Under the pieces are notes generated by a model, which saw only the letters and a list, made by a program, of their open reading frames with translations, had not been told where the DNA came from and searched no databases. DNA of 64,000 nt from Micropterus salmoides (taxonomy: Eukaryota; Chordata; Actinopteri; Centrarchiformes; Centrarchidae), in NCBI RefSeq assembly GCF_014851395.1, contig NW_024040485.1:13540899-13604898 (forward strand). The letters are read 5' to 3'. Below, one piece after another: positions 10,601 to 23,144 of the stretch (position 1 is its first letter; every line of letters starts with the position of its first letter). The position numbers and the translations under genes are program-made.

Positions 10601-13600
10601 TAAATAAATGTTGATTGATTGATTGATATAAGTATAAGCGGCCCATCAGAAAAACAGCCATTTAGATTTAGGTTAGCTTATTAGGACAGATTGCGACCCA
10701 TATTTACAGTCTCGTTAGGCCACGACCTCTAGTGGCAGAAGCAGTCAGGTAACGTATAAAAAACGAGAAAGTCCATGTAAGGGGGTGGATGCAAGTGTCA
10801 AGTAAGCAAAGGACTCAGGAGACTCACGATCGAGTAAAGTCGCAGTAGAAATGTGTGAAGTTAAATATTGTTTTGTAGGTGACTTATTTAATGTACTTAT
10901 TTTAACCTAACCCACAATATTTTCTTAAACCTAACCAAGTAGTTTTGTTGCCCAAAACCAACCAAACTACCACCATTTCACAATGTTTACCACATGTTAG
11001 GTCTTTGGTCACATGATGTGCATAATGTATGGAGGGTTCTATAAGCTTGTCTCTGGACTGGTATTTGCCAATGATCATACAAGTCATTTGTAGGGAATGT
11101 TCATATATGTTGTTGTACTTGGACATATTTGTTGTTTTTGTCATATGTGTCATCTTAAATGACCTTTTGGGACATTTGACAATCAACCTATTTTGTCATT
11201 TGGGTATGAGGACGTGTTGGTATAAGCTCACTTTCATTGTCACAACATCTTAACTTTTCCCTAAGCTTTTACTTTTACACAACACATCTTTTTTTTTTTT
11301 TTTATCGCTGAATGCACCAGAGGATATTTTTCTACACATGCATAAACAGATTTGATAAGCTTCTGTTATTCACGAGCACATCCAAAAGATAAGAGTGGGC
11401 ATTTCTTGCTCCTCATTTGGGAGAGTTAATTAACTGCTAAGTTATATTCGTTGTTTTTACTGACTGCTCTGGGAAACATTTTGCAAGTGTACTGTTGTTT
11501 TGCATAATCGAGCCCTTATATAAAAAAGAAACTCACAAAAGGCTTGATTATGAATTTCATTTTGTATTACGATTTTTTTGCTTAACATTCAACCACACTA
11601 CATTCCCTCTGTACTCTCTGTATGTGGTCATTTGGTTTGTCTGATACGCTTGCAAATATCATCTCAGTGTCCCCTAAGTATGTCAGAATTACTGCAGCAA
11701 AGCAGCAATTTGCATATTTGCTTGTACAATTATGTTGCCCTCCTCTTTAGTTAATCCAGAAGCAAGCATTACAGTATGGTTTGTTTGGAGTTTATGGTTG
11801 AGAGCAGCTGAATATGTGTTAATCGTGACTCTTTATAATGGCCGCAGTCAGTGTACCTCCCCTTCAGCCCCTCTCCCAGCCACACAGTTGATTAGTTATA
11901 TAGTCACAGAGGAGGATTTACTTCAGTGCATATTATATCAACTCTCTGTGATGACACTAGACATGAAGAGATATGGATGCTCTCGCCACAGTAGGTTTAC
12001 AATGTGATCTTATTTCATACAGTCAAGAAAAATGTATTGACAGATCCATGTTTTTTCTCCCATAATTAATTACACAATGAGCAATTAATGGATTTGTGAA
12101 CATAAATGCAAACTATATCATCAAGAAGAACAGAACGAGACAGATGTCAGTCCCTATTTGTCACATTTCTTAACCTGAAAAAGGCACAGCAAAGCAGCTA
12201 AACACACATGGCAACACACCAAATTCCTAAGAGAAAGAGATGTGTAAAAACAGGAACATGTAATCACATATGAGACCATTGTTGTTGACATCAATGATCA
12301 TATTTAATTTATACTGGCAGGAGGGAATGTTTTGCTTTATTCAAGGCTAATATCAGGAAAGCCAACAGACAGGTAGGGAAACAGACAAACACAGAGAACA
12401 AACAGGCATTTTGCATGTATAACCATTTCCAATGCTTGTAGTAATAGCAATTTTCTGCCTCATAATTTCCTCAAAGTTATCATAGTCATATGCTTGTGAC
12501 GTTTTCATGCAAATATGCATGAAGCAAAATATGTACATCTGTATTAAAACACCTAGGCCTGAAGAAAGAAGAGAGCCTCACAAAATACAAAAGTATAAAC
12601 TACAAAAGTCCAGCTGCCCTAAAGAAATCGTATTTGCAAAATCCAGCACAGTTTGTATTTCACAGCCACAGTAAAAGTTTCTGCTGTACCCAGTTGCTGC
12701 ACTACAACTCCACTTCCAAGCAAAATTTGGAAAATTCAAATTGTTCTTTTCTGGCTATGCATTTTTATTTGTTTGAATTTCTCCAAAATTCCACTCGCAG
12801 CAGTAGCATTTATGGAAGACCAGATGGACTGACTGCAGGATGGGCATTAGAAGCATGAGTAGGTCTTTTCGAGTGTCTGCCAATGTATAAAGTATGTTTT
12901 ATAAAGTCGCTTAGCCAACAGGAGTGTCTGAAAGAAGATAAGAGCATAAGAAAAGGAAGAAAAAATCACCCCGTCTCTGACAAAGTGAGGGAGCTGTGGT
13001 GCTCCTCGCTCAGCCTAACTACTGAGAGCTGGCTGTTGTTAGCACTTTGAGTTTGGACCTGCTCAGACACTGTCTGTACTGCAGACACTTCTGGGGTAGC
13101 TGGAAGAAAAGCAGGAAGGAAGAGAAGGGAAGAGAAATGGAGGAAGAGAAAAGAACAGAAAATTTAGTACAAAACAGAGCAGAAGAATTGAAACAAGTGC
13201 AGTAAGGTTTGTGAGGTAAAAAAGACACAGATTTAAGGAATTACAGCTGCCCTAGAAATGATGTTATGCAAGAAATACAACTGTCCTTTAGCCTCAATCA
13301 TAAAGTGGCACTAGAGTCTTATACGACCCTGTTTGGACTATTTCTCCTATTTTTCAGATCTCTTGGGAATTCTTTGTATAAAGCAATCACAGATTGGTGC
13401 ACGAGCGAAGCGTGCATAATGTACTGTGCAGTTTATTCATGTCACAGGACTTCATTGTATGAAGGTTCAAACAGTTTTCAAACATTTATCTCCCATTTGG
13501 AGCTGGTGGCTCCCATTGGAGCAATTGAAGTTGCCCAGTGCAGCAGAGTATTAGAAGAAATGGTGGCACAAGAAAAAAAGCAGAGCCACTTCAGGAAAGC

Positions 13601-16600
13601 GGCACAGTCGACATCAGACTTAAAGTACCTCAGCTTGTTATTTTTTTATTACCAATTTAATATAATCATATTAATATTGAAAAGATATTAAAGAGAGGTA
13701 CTTACATCCTGGGATCTCGGTCAGCTCATTTAGAGGTGGCACTGTCTCTAATGTGTTGGCGTATTTCTTGGCAGCCTGTCTTTGCGCGTGCCGAGCCTCT
13801 ATTTCCTTTTTAGTTCTTGGGATTCGACATTTGAATATACAACATAGAGTGATAACTGAGAGAGGGGAAAAACAGGGATATGATGAGTTTATATTACAAT
13901 AAATGCAACATCTTATTTATATATATATATATATATACATACATACATACATACATATTTAATTTTTAAGTTACTTCTAGTGGTAATCGTGAGCAAAAAC
14001 TGTCTCTGGGCTAGACAGTTTTGCCAGTTTTTGCAATGCTCACAGCGGCAGAAGAACTGACATTTACAAAGTTCTACAGCAACAACAATGTTTCCATTAG
14101 TCTGGACAATCCACATACATCAACAGTATTTATTGGAACCACTTTCCACCAAAAAAAATCATCCCAATGAAAACAGAAAGGTCTGAGGATTATCCAGAGT
14201 GACAAAGAAATTGTTTATGGAAAAGATGTTACTGTTTTTAGCCATACTAGCAGAATGACTGTAGAGATGGAATGTCGGTCTGTCTGTCTGTTGCTTAGGT
14301 GGTCAGTCTACAATGACTGGATGGACTACCGTGGCATTTGGGAATTTTGGTGATCCCTTGACTCTTCCTCCAGCGCCTCTGTGAAATTCACACATGTGGT
14401 TTTGGATTGCCATGAAATTTGGTACAGACATAAATGTCCCCCTCTGGATTAATTTTTATAATTGGTTGATCATCCAGCATCATTACCAGGTCAAAATTTT
14501 AACTTGCAAAACCTGCTAAATTAATGACATTGCTATTCTGAGCTGTACTTTATGTTTACTGCAAACTAATGTAATGCTAACATGCTAAACTAAAATTTCA
14601 AGCAGCGTGTCCCAAGTCCTGACAAATATCTATAAAACACTAAATTGTATTAGTTTTTACCACAATTAAAATAATAATTACAATATTATACTTGTTTCCA
14701 GTGCTTACATACCGTAATTTATTATGTTCTGTCCTACTCATTATTACCTAACCCAGGAGTTTTCAAGTGTGAGGCGGGCCTCCATTGGGGTGCTTCAAAC
14801 TGTTTCAGGGGAGGCTCAGTGAATGGAAGTGAAACAGTATTTCATTAGTTATTGCATTAGTTATCAAAAGGAGATCACATAGAATAGCCTACATGTATGA
14901 GAGTACAGAGATACAGTTGTTGGGAACTGTTTTACCCCCATCAGACTCAGAAAGTAATAAATGCCCTTGGACAGACATTTTTTAAAAACTATTTGGTGTA
15001 GTGAGAAGATGTGTCAAACAGCAGTATAAGGCTATTTTGGCTCAAATGTTGAGTGTCTATGGGATCTAATAATATAATCATGATCCCATAAGCATCCAGG
15101 AATTGAGCGAAACTTACCAAGTAAACTTAAGATGTGGTGGGGGTACCCATTTCCCAAGCTTTGTCTGAGGGGAGGCTTGCAGTCTCAGACTTTGAAAACC
15201 CCTGACCTAACCCAATATAAAAACTTAAACAATGTACCATGTGCCTGAATTCAATACTGATTTCTCTGTATGTGTGTCAATCAATCAATGTGCTAGCTGT
15301 TACTAGCTGATATAGGCAAGCGCCGCTTGTGGCTGTTTCTTACAGAAGCTGTCTGTATGTTAAAGTAACGGTTAGCTGTCATGCCGAAGAGAAAGTCAGT
15401 TTTTTATTTTTTAATTGTCCCCTATCCTGATGAAAACACTGATGGTGCGTGCATAAGTGCCTACGTGTGTGTGCATGAATGTGTAGTACACTTCAGGGTC
15501 CCGGTTTGGGGGTTTGAAAATATGGTCACTCTAATTGGGGTTGAACCAAAAAACACAGAGATGTATATGTCAAAACCTGGGCAAACAAAACTCAATTATT
15601 TGCATGGCTAGATATTACTGGAGGCTAGTGAGAAAATATTTGTTTTCTTAATTTGAGTGAACTTATCCTTTAAACAAAGACTTGCTTTGTTTTCTGTAAG
15701 ATGTGAAAAATGACTGTTGGTGTTGTATTTTCCTTGTAGTTGCTGTGTATTTTATGTTTCTGGGTTTTTTTTCTTTTGCACTGCTATAACGTGACACTGT
15801 CACTCAAAAGCTTTAACATTATTGTCCATTTGTGTGTAAAAAATCAATGAACAAAGATCATAAATAAAATAAGACTAGGCCAAAGATCCTTTTGTTGACA
15901 ATTTTGTAACAAATCACAAGGTGTCTCAGGTATACCTTATCCCTACATGATTTTACTACACAATTAATTGGTTCAGATTTAGAGACAACATCTTTTGTTT
16001 CAACATTTGCCATTTTGTTTAAACCAACATTAAAACCATTAGGGTGAAAAGCAAAGTGAGAGTTTATTTTTCCTAGTTGCTACTATTACTCAGATTACTC
16101 CCTTCTGGAAACACTGTAGTGATCCCTCTCTTTCCTGACATAATATCTGAGTCATTACCACTAATCACACTGTGGATGCATAATTGCAATGCACAGACAT
16201 CTTTGGCCTGCAGTTCTTTCTCAAGATAGCTGTCTATTTGAGGAACAGTTTGTGAAAGTGACAACAAAGTGATTTCATGAGATATACTGACCAACTGCTA
16301 AAGCAAACACAGCAAAGATACCGATAACCTGCCATAACCGCAGGCCCCAGAAAACAACGGTCTCTGATGTGACAGGGTCTGGCTTCTTTGGGGGATCTGT
16401 GGGTAAAAGCTGTGGGGAAAAAAGAGACAACATAGATATTTTTTTTATGTATATGCACAGCACAAAGAAACCTTCAAAAGCAGGGTTTACAACAGAGAGC
16501 AAAGCTCAAGGAGTAAACAAGATCTTAGAGTAACTAAATCTCCTAAGAATCATGTTCAGTTTTCTGTGATACTTTGTTCTTTAGTCTTGATCTTATCTTC

Positions 16601-19364
16601 AGTGTAGTGTGCCAGCAATTGGTTCGAGGTTTTTAACCACTCCTGATCTTTCTGACAAAAAATGATTTAATACATATTAGAGTCATACATTAACTAAAAT
16701 ATAATAGAATAACATCCTCTAAAGGGCACAGATTCCCTTATGCCCTCTTATCACACAAGTGTCAAACGGCCAAAATGCTCAATTTCAGTTTCCTTTGAAC
16801 GCAATCTGTCCGCAGCCCTACCTTTATTTTACTTCTGAACTCTGTGAAGGTCAATCCAAGATGTCATACTTTATTGGTATTGATTCATTTACTTTATTAG
16901 ATATCAAATTCTTTAGGTTTATGACATTTAACTGAACTGACTTGAAGGAAAAGTCAGTTTTTTTTCCTCAAGGCATTAGCAAAATGTTAAATAACAAAAG
17001 GCCCAAAAGAAAAGGTCTTTAGCATTTCTTATGCGGCTGCCAAGAAAACAACACCAACATAACCTGTGGGTTTTTGTGGCTCTGTCTCACCTCCGTTGGA
17101 ATCTCCCCTTTCTTGACACCGATAAGGACTGAGATCTGCAAACGTGACCGGCATGATACCATGCAACTAGAGTAGGTTGGTTTCCAGACTTTTCCTGCAT
17201 TTTCTTTGAACTTTCGCAATGGTCTTAGGTGTCTCAATCCTCTGCTGGACAAAGCTCAGTCGATAGTGTCCTAAACATACATTTTTCGCATTTCAAAACA
17301 CCTTTCTCCAGAGCTGGGGATTGGGGAATACGTATAAAAACTGTGTGTGCCTTTGTGGCAATTCAATGGCTTGAATGACTACTTTGCCGGAGCCAACAGA
17401 GCATCAGCTCCCTGACAAAATCACTGTGAGATTTCTCGCTGTCTACTGTATATTGATCAGTTGATTGGATGATACAAGGTTGTCTAGGAAACTCTATACT
17501 TTATTCCATCAACCAACAAGCGATGGATTAGAAAGTGGATACTTATCACATTTGCTGCCTTGACTGATAATTCCATTATGTGGTAAAAAAGGAACTATGT
17601 TCTAAGAATAAGCTGAGATTGTGAGAAGAAGAAAAAACCTGTTTTGGCTGTTTGTCAGACCTGATAGGCTTCAGCAAGCTAACATGCCAAATGTGACAGT
17701 ACAAGCTGTCTTCAGGGCCTCTGTAATGTTTGTTTGCTGAGGAGGACACAAGAGGGGCTGTGAACTTGAACGAGAAAGCTGCAGAGAAAATGGTTTGAAT
17801 GAGTTTGCACTCTTATTTGTGCAATTCCCACGGAAGGATTAGCCTTGATGGGGATATTTAACAATGCTCTTAAATAATAAAATGTTTTGCCTCGAGTGAT
17901 TATGTAATGCTAAATCCTTTCCTCTGGAGGGGAATTTCATGTGGCAAGGATATAAGCCTAAACTTTTCAGCACATTCTCAGACACATGCTGACCTCAAGT
18001 TAACTCATGGTGATCATTTTATACCCACATTAATTACATATTTTTGTTTGACGGACGGTTAGTTGATTCATTACATGTTCAATGTTATGATTGGATATTT
18101 TTCCTCAAGTGTTTTGTTCGAAGATCCTTGGAGAATAATCAAGGAAGATTAATATCATTGAACGGAAGATTAACGTCTAAAAATAGAAAAATCAGCACTG
18201 GGATACAGGTTTAGTTATCTGGGACCAATTACTAAGTAGTTACTTATAAAAGGATATCCTGTGTAAAGGAGATTCACATATTTGTGCCATGTTTACAGTA
18301 TTTAGATTATATTTACTGGTGTTTTCTGTTGTTACTCTATTGTGTGTTTTACCTGAAGAAAAAATTAATCAATCACATGCGTCACGTGAACGTGAAAGTA
18401 AAACTAATGTCACCCAAGCATTCTTTGTATGACACCTGCAGAGACTTTTGATCTAGCCTTCAGTATAAACAATATAAACATTATATTTATATTTACCATA
18501 GAAGCTGTTTCTAGAAGTTTCTTGTGCTTTCTCTGACTTTCTATAACATAATAATCTTCTGCTGCAATGCAAAGTTCAGTGGACGTGGATGTTACATTTA
18601 AAAAACAGTATACATATGAATAATGACAGTCTATTATCTGTTGCCTCCTTTAAACTGTATACAGTAATGTAATCTATGGGATTACTCATAATCTATTTTG
18701 CCCCCCAGCAATTTATTGTAATGTGCAATTTATTGTAGAATACCACAGCTGATGATTCATTCTAATTTAAAGGGATGTTTTGTCAGTAATGAATGTGGTA
18801 TTTTGTCCTTTCAGTCATGTACACGGTGTCCTGTATAGATATAAAGCAAATGTCCTATTTCTCAGAAGCAGAATTATTTTATCACCTTGCTTTTTAGAAA
18901 ACATAATGGATTTCAGCTGCTTTTTTGTAGTCAGATTGTTGTCACATTCTCTGCAATGTAACCCTCTTCATCCCCAAAGCACAAAAACAACTTGCCATGC
19001 TAGGACTCATCATATTCATCATCCTGCACCCATTAAAACACGTGGCTGGCTGGCTGACGACAGACCATATAATGTATCAGGTTTCAACATGCTCCTCATC
19101 AAGTAAGGCAAACAACAACTCTGGCAATCAGACAAAAACTATCAGTTACATAAAGCTACCTTTTAAAAAGCAGAACACCTGCACCCTTCACAGAGAAAGC
19201 CTCAGCATATTCCTAAGAGGAACCTGTGGAGGACATGGTGATTCATCTCTTACCTCAGGATCCGGGATCTGGGAGAACACGGAGGACAAGCACTGAGACA
19301 GCAGCACTGCTCCCCAGCCCCATGGCAGGAGCTGAGGTGGACATACAGGCTGATCCCCAAACAT
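6164..19364 (-). CDS. tmie: Transmembrane inner ear protein TMIE (canonical isoform, 4 coding exons)
   Basis: TMIE is a small membrane protein of the hair-cell mechanotransduction complex (with TMC1/2 and LHFPL5), needed for hearing and balance. Coding exons on the - strand: 19364-19254, 16409-16292, 13855-13706 and 6444-6164, phases 0/1/1, 660 nt and 219 aa. Exon 1 starts MFGDQPVC and encodes a signal-peptide-like stretch (AVLLSQCLSSVFS) ending at a strong GAG|gtaaga donor. Exon 2 carries SETVVFWGLRLWQVIGIF and most of the single transmembrane segment (about residues 56-84). Exon 3 carries the family hallmark after the membrane (CRIPRTKKEIEARH, then LETVPPLNELTEIPG). Exon 4 encodes a 92-residue lysine/glycine/glutamate-rich cytosolic tail ending KKAQK. 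Human TMIE also ends lysine-rich but is shorter. Exon 1 is the least certain because signal peptides diverge, but its phase and donor fit exactly. Introns of about 2.4-7.3 kb hold several mobile elements. Confidence 0.9.
7570..7622. repeat. (GT)n microsatellite
   Basis: About 50 bp of nearly pure GT dinucleotide with a few C interruptions at the right end, in the large last intron of tmie. Confidence 0.95.
8472..9006 (+). mobile_element. Truncated Penelope-like retroelement insertion with 14-bp target-site duplication
   Basis: Inserted in a MITE and flanked by identical 14-bp copies of TGTCTGCCTGCTGT (8458-8471 and 9007-9020). The two ends are inverted copies of each other: the segment around 8508-8590 is repeated in reverse complement at about 8920-9006. 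Just inside the right end a short open stretch at about 8869-8932 reads GVKEAIYTRVEKPSLNREE, which resembles the C-terminal part of GIY-YIG endonuclease domains of Penelope-like elements. Inverted, 5'-truncated ends with variable target duplications fit that class. The class call rests on the motif and end structure, not on a search. Confidence 0.6.
8545..8602 (-). ncRNA. Hammerhead-ribozyme-like core in the retroelement end
   Basis: On the - strand the order is GAA, CTGAAGA, GTCC, a 10-nt loop, GGAC, GAAA, C, GTC, TTC. This is the order of a type I hammerhead: stem I, CUGANGA box, stem II, GAAA box, cleavage-site triplet and stem I partner. There is one unpaired A between CTGAAGA and stem II, and stem III is minimal, so activity is doubtful. 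Hammerheads are known in Penelope-like elements. A partial inverted copy lies at about 8930-8965 and a mutated relative near 39310-39350. Confidence 0.35.
10550..10627 (+). repeat. 3' tail of an L2-like LINE
   Basis: Contains GTAAAGTGCTATATAAATAA followed by the short tandem tail TTGATTGATTGATT, the signature 3' end of L2/CR1-type LINEs in fish. No coding part remains. Confidence 0.6.
12966..13099 (-). CDS. tmie: Candidate alternative terminal exon of tmie
   Basis: On the - strand an acceptor with a long pyrimidine tract (ending TTTTCTTCCAG) opens an exon at 13099 that begins CT, exactly the phase needed after the GGA-T end of tmie exon 3. The reading frame runs 43 codons beyond the junction serine, starting TPEVSAVQTVSEQVQTQSAN and ending SLTLSETG, then TGA at 12968-12966. 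An AATAAA on the - strand (12769-12764) lies about 200 nt further on. Spliced in place of the lysine-rich exon it would give a 170-aa TMIE with a serine/threonine-rich, mildly acidic tail. I see no donor that would let it join exon 4 in frame, so a mutually exclusive last exon is the consistent reading. It could still be a chance open frame; no homologue is known to me. Confidence 0.45.
13919..13956. repeat. (TA)n(CATA)n simple repeat
   Basis: TA dinucleotides run into CATA tetranucleotides, directly upstream of tmie exon 3 within intron 2. Confidence 0.9.
14275..14600. repeat. Dispersed fish repeat in tmie intron
   Basis: Contains the blocks GGTGATCCCTTGACTCTTCC, GCCATGAAATTTGGTACAGA, AGGTCAAAATTTTAACTTG and TAATGCTAACATGCTAAAC in the order of a common teleost intronic repeat that I recognise. 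It has no coding capacity. The class is not clear to me. Confidence 0.5.
14754..15204. mobile_element. hAT-type MITE with 8-bp target-site duplication
   Basis: A 451-bp element with imperfect terminal inverted repeats: CAGGAGTTTTCAAG on the left and CAGGGGTTTTCAAAG read inward from the right. It is flanked by an exact 8-bp duplication ACCTAACC (14746-14753 and 15205-15212). The 8-bp duplication and CAGGGG-like ends are hAT features. There is no open frame, so it is non-autonomous. It lies in tmie intron 2. Confidence 0.8.
16410..19253. other. tmie intron 1
   Basis: About 2.8 kb between the signal-peptide exon and exon 2. Short open frames here lack family resemblance or splice context. Nothing else was recognised. 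Confidence 0.7.
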
Positions 19365-22300
19365 TCTCTGCCCCTCTTTCTCCCTGCAGCCACCCTGCCC
19401 CCTCTCTCCCTCTTCCCCTGCCTCTTCTTCTTTCTCTCTGTCTGCCTGCCTGCACTGGCGCCGTATACAGGACAGGACCACAATGGCCCTGGGTGATTAA
19501 TGGTTACTATGGTGCTGACGCCTTCCTCCCATCCACAGTTGCTGCTCTGCTCCTCTAAATCTTGGTCTTCTCCCACAACACTGCAGAAACCCAAAGACAC
19601 ACCAGCGATCACCACTGCAGGCAGCTCAAAACAGCTCTACTACAATCGAGAGAGCCAACCCTGCTGTTAGGGTACATTAATTAATTAATAGACCTGGTGT
19701 GGTTTACAGCCAGCTCGTCCTGCTGAGGACAGGAAGTTAACACAGTGTGGGGGGATGGGCAGTATAGTTAACCATGAGGTTGGCCTGCGCAGTGAAGCAA
19801 ACGGCTGTGAGCGTCATCATGTTTACTGCCTTAGAACCTGGAGCGTAAAAATCCTCACAGCCTCGTCCCTTTAGTGTGGCAAAAGGGTTAGTGGTTAGTG
19901 GTGCTGTGGAATCCAACCTTTTTAATATGCACCCGCCTAAGGAAAGAGCAAAAACATCACAGTCAGTTTGCTTTGGTTGCAGTCATTTGTGATCAACTCA
20001 GAAATTAAGTTAATGTTATTTCAAGGTTTATTGTTTTTTTTTTGTGTGTGTGTGTGTGGCTGCCCTTAATCAATAGGATATTTTTCTATGACGCTTCCAT
20101 CCATCTATCCATCCATCTTCAGTCGCGGGGATGACGTTTCCAGTGGTGGGAAAATAATTAGTTCAGTTTAGTAAGCCACACTACAATGGAAAAGTAAAAC
20201 AGCATCTTACATTCATTTATTTAGCTGATGCTTTTATCCAAAGCGACTAACAATTGCTATATATGAGATTGCATGCCTCTGGAGCAACTAGGGGTTAAGT
20301 GTCTTGCTCAGGGACACATTGGTGGATGTGTCACAGTGGGGAATTGAACCCGTGTCTCTCATACCAAAGGCATGTGTCTTATCCTCTGCCATTAAGGCAG
20401 AATGAGGAGGAGTTGCAGTTTGTGAAGACAGCAGTATAAGTTGGCCCCTCCACCTCAGCTTAACAATACCCGGAGTGCATGCCCCCTGACCGTGGTTGCC
20501 AGAGCACAGCCTAGTGTACCACCTGCAACAACACATGCCTACATAAGGCAACGACTCTTCTGATTACCTGCGGGAAAATTAGTGATTTTCAATTACAGTG
20601 TAAGCCAGTGCAAAGCCCCAGGGGAGAAGAGGCAGAGGAGTGAGAGCTGGAGGCAGAGGCAGAGCGAGGGGAAGAGGTTGATACCTAGCAAAACACAGCA
20701 AAAAAGAAAATGCAGGCAAAGGGCAATGTCTCTGCAGACGCAGACACCACCACACATTTCTAGTGGGTCATAGTGGTGATTGTGAGGGAAAATCCTACTC
20801 ATTCTGCCCTTAAACATGACTACAAAAACATAAATATACAACAACAAAAAATGCCCAATACTTTTCAGCCTGTTGAATTGTAAATCTGTATTTTAATGTT
20901 AGAGGTGGTCCAGGTTTTGTAGACAGGTCTAACTAATTTGTACAGTACTGACGGTGGCCTAAACTATAGCAATGCATAATTTATTTATTATTAAGTTATT
21001 TTATGGTTTGCTAGTGAAATTTTAATCTGTAAACCACCCAGTACAGTAGCCATCAGATACGAAAGTGCAAGCAAAAGAATGACAATATCATTTCCTTACA
21101 AAATAGAAATACCACATAAAACACCAATACCATTAAATAGTCAGTAGGGCTTTTTATAATGCCACTTGGGAGTAGAAACAAGCTGTAATGTAAAAATGTA
21201 CATATTATCAATTTAGTTATTTAGTTGATATGGCGTGATTGCAAATCGGTTTGCAAACTGAGCGACTGGAAACAGGGGGAAACAGCCTGGCTCTGTTCAA
21301 AATATGTCTACCAGCCCCTCTGAAGCTTGCTGATTAAGACATTATATGCTGTTTGTTTAATGAGAGCAAAACCCATAGTGTAAAAACAACATGTGGTGTT
21401 ACGGGCATACCTGCCAACAATCAAATTTTTTGGTTTCTCCCAATAAACTCCCATAATATACATGGCCCTCAAATGTTATTATGAATAATCGTCATACACA
21501 GATCCAAATTTAGGATGTTTGTCTGACATCACCCAAGTTGCCAGATCGTCTATGAAACCCAATCTACACACAATGCACACACTACAGACAGTTTCAACCC
21601 ATCTGTCATCGCAACCTGGCAATACACAAACCTGATCCAAGGGGCATCAGCGCAGATGCTCTCTCTAGCTTAATGTTGTGCAGGGCGGTGTTCCACCTAA
21701 AAAATCGAGATATTATACTTACTTTACAGATAAAGGTTTCAGTTAAATGACTTTTAAGAGATATTTCAGAGAGATGCTTTTTGCGTGGATTCAAGTTTCA
21801 TCCTCATGTCTCAGGCAGGTCTCAAAAGCCCTTTAATAAGAAATGCCATTAGTCAAAGTGAAATCTCATTATAGTTCCATTTGTCCAGCCTTTTCTTGGT
21901 CCTGGAAAGTTTTTATTTAACAGTGACAAAATATCTCAAATCTGTCTAAAAACCAATACTGTTTGTCAACCACTTGTCAATGATGTTCAAAAATATCTTG
22001 ATAACCACAGGAATGCATGTTAAAACCTGTTAACACTGTGTTTAAAATATAGCCAAAGCTGCCATAACGGAAGCCTGACTTTAGCCTATCACTAACCCAA
22101 ATTCTAGCCTGCAAGTTCATGACCCACATGGCACATACTGGGCCTTTCTCTTTCCAAATATTAAATATAAGACAACAATATCTTAAAAGCCCCATGTCCT
22201 TCTTTTAACCATTGGTGGTTCTGTGAGTTCTCTGTAAGAGTAGTACATTGCATGTATGACACTGTGTATTCTTATTTCTTATTTGTGGATATCTGCACCA

Positions 22301-22490
22301 AGAAGAATATTAGTACAACAAACACTTAAAATAGCATTCAAGAAACCCTATTTATTTTAATGACAATAAATATTTTAAAAATTCTATTCGATAGATGCAC
22401 TCGTGCCAATACCACATATAGACTGATTCATGCATACTGAATTCTATGCTAAAATAAAAGAGTGCACTTAGTAGACCTAGGCTGGTGTTT
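19365..22490. other. tmie 5' flank and intergenic DNA
   Basis: Should contain the tmie promoter and 5' UTR, but I cannot fix a start site; no clear TATA box precedes the ATG at 19364. A CT/GA-rich tract at about 19380-19450 lies just upstream. A dispersed repeat lies at 20203-20401. No further gene is seen. Confidence 0.4.
20203..20401. repeat. Dispersed fish repeat with conserved core
   Basis: Contains TTTAGCTGATGCTTTTATCC, AAAGCGACTAACA, TTGCTCAGGGACACATTGG and GGGGAATTGAACCCG. This series is widespread in teleost genomes. Probably a SINE or MITE tail; the class is uncertain. Confidence 0.55.
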
Positions 22491-22651
22491 ATCAAGCTTC
22501 TCAAAGTGCCATTTTAGTCTTAAGTGCTGAGAATTCACGAAATTGACTCCTACTTTCAAACTTAAAAATAAAAGCAAGTTATCAAATTTCTTTAAGCTAA
22601 GAATCACTCTTACTCTCCCAGTTATTTAAGACAGCTTGAGAGGTCTCTCAA

Positions 22652-23020
22652 GTGGTTAGAAGTTGCCAATGTGGGCTTGAGATGGCACTGTTGAGACAGA
22701 GACCTGCGCAAATCTTTCAGGAGAGGAAGAACGTTTCTGAATTATATGAAAACGCGCAGAAGGGTCCAGACAGCACAGGCATAATCTTTGTCAGCCAGTT
22801 GGTTACGGAAGTCATCTCACCACTGAATTTACGCAGTAATGAGTTTTCGGCTAAACTGAAGGTGGTAATGACACTTTGTTTCTTTGCCACAAGACAAACG
22901 CAGCAATTCTGATGATTTAGGGCCATCACAGCCATCAATAAGTGGAATTGTCATGAAAACAATTATGGCACTTACAGCTTCACTCATTGTCACGTGTTTC
23001 ATCGACTTCCCAACAACACC
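22652..23020 (+). pseudogene. Harbinger-like transposase fragment
   Basis: Open to the TGA near 22914, then continues in the same frame after two stops with GIVMKTIMALTASLIVTCFI. Its likeness to the helix-turn-helix region of PIF/Harbinger transposases is by motif order only. Too short and broken to be active. Confidence 0.4.
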
Positions 23021-23144
23021 CTCTGTAATCCAACAGAACACAGTTCATGCAAATAACCAGCTTCACAAGAGTAGTAGGCGTAATTGATGGCTCTCATATA
23101 AAGATAAACTTTTTTATCTTTCATTTCCAATGTGTATAATATAA

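Noticed and set aside
19226..19615. Several overlapping open frames around tmie exon 1
   Set aside because: They arise from a CT/GA-rich tract. Only the frame giving MFGDQPVC and ending at the GAG|gtaaga donor fits TMIE.
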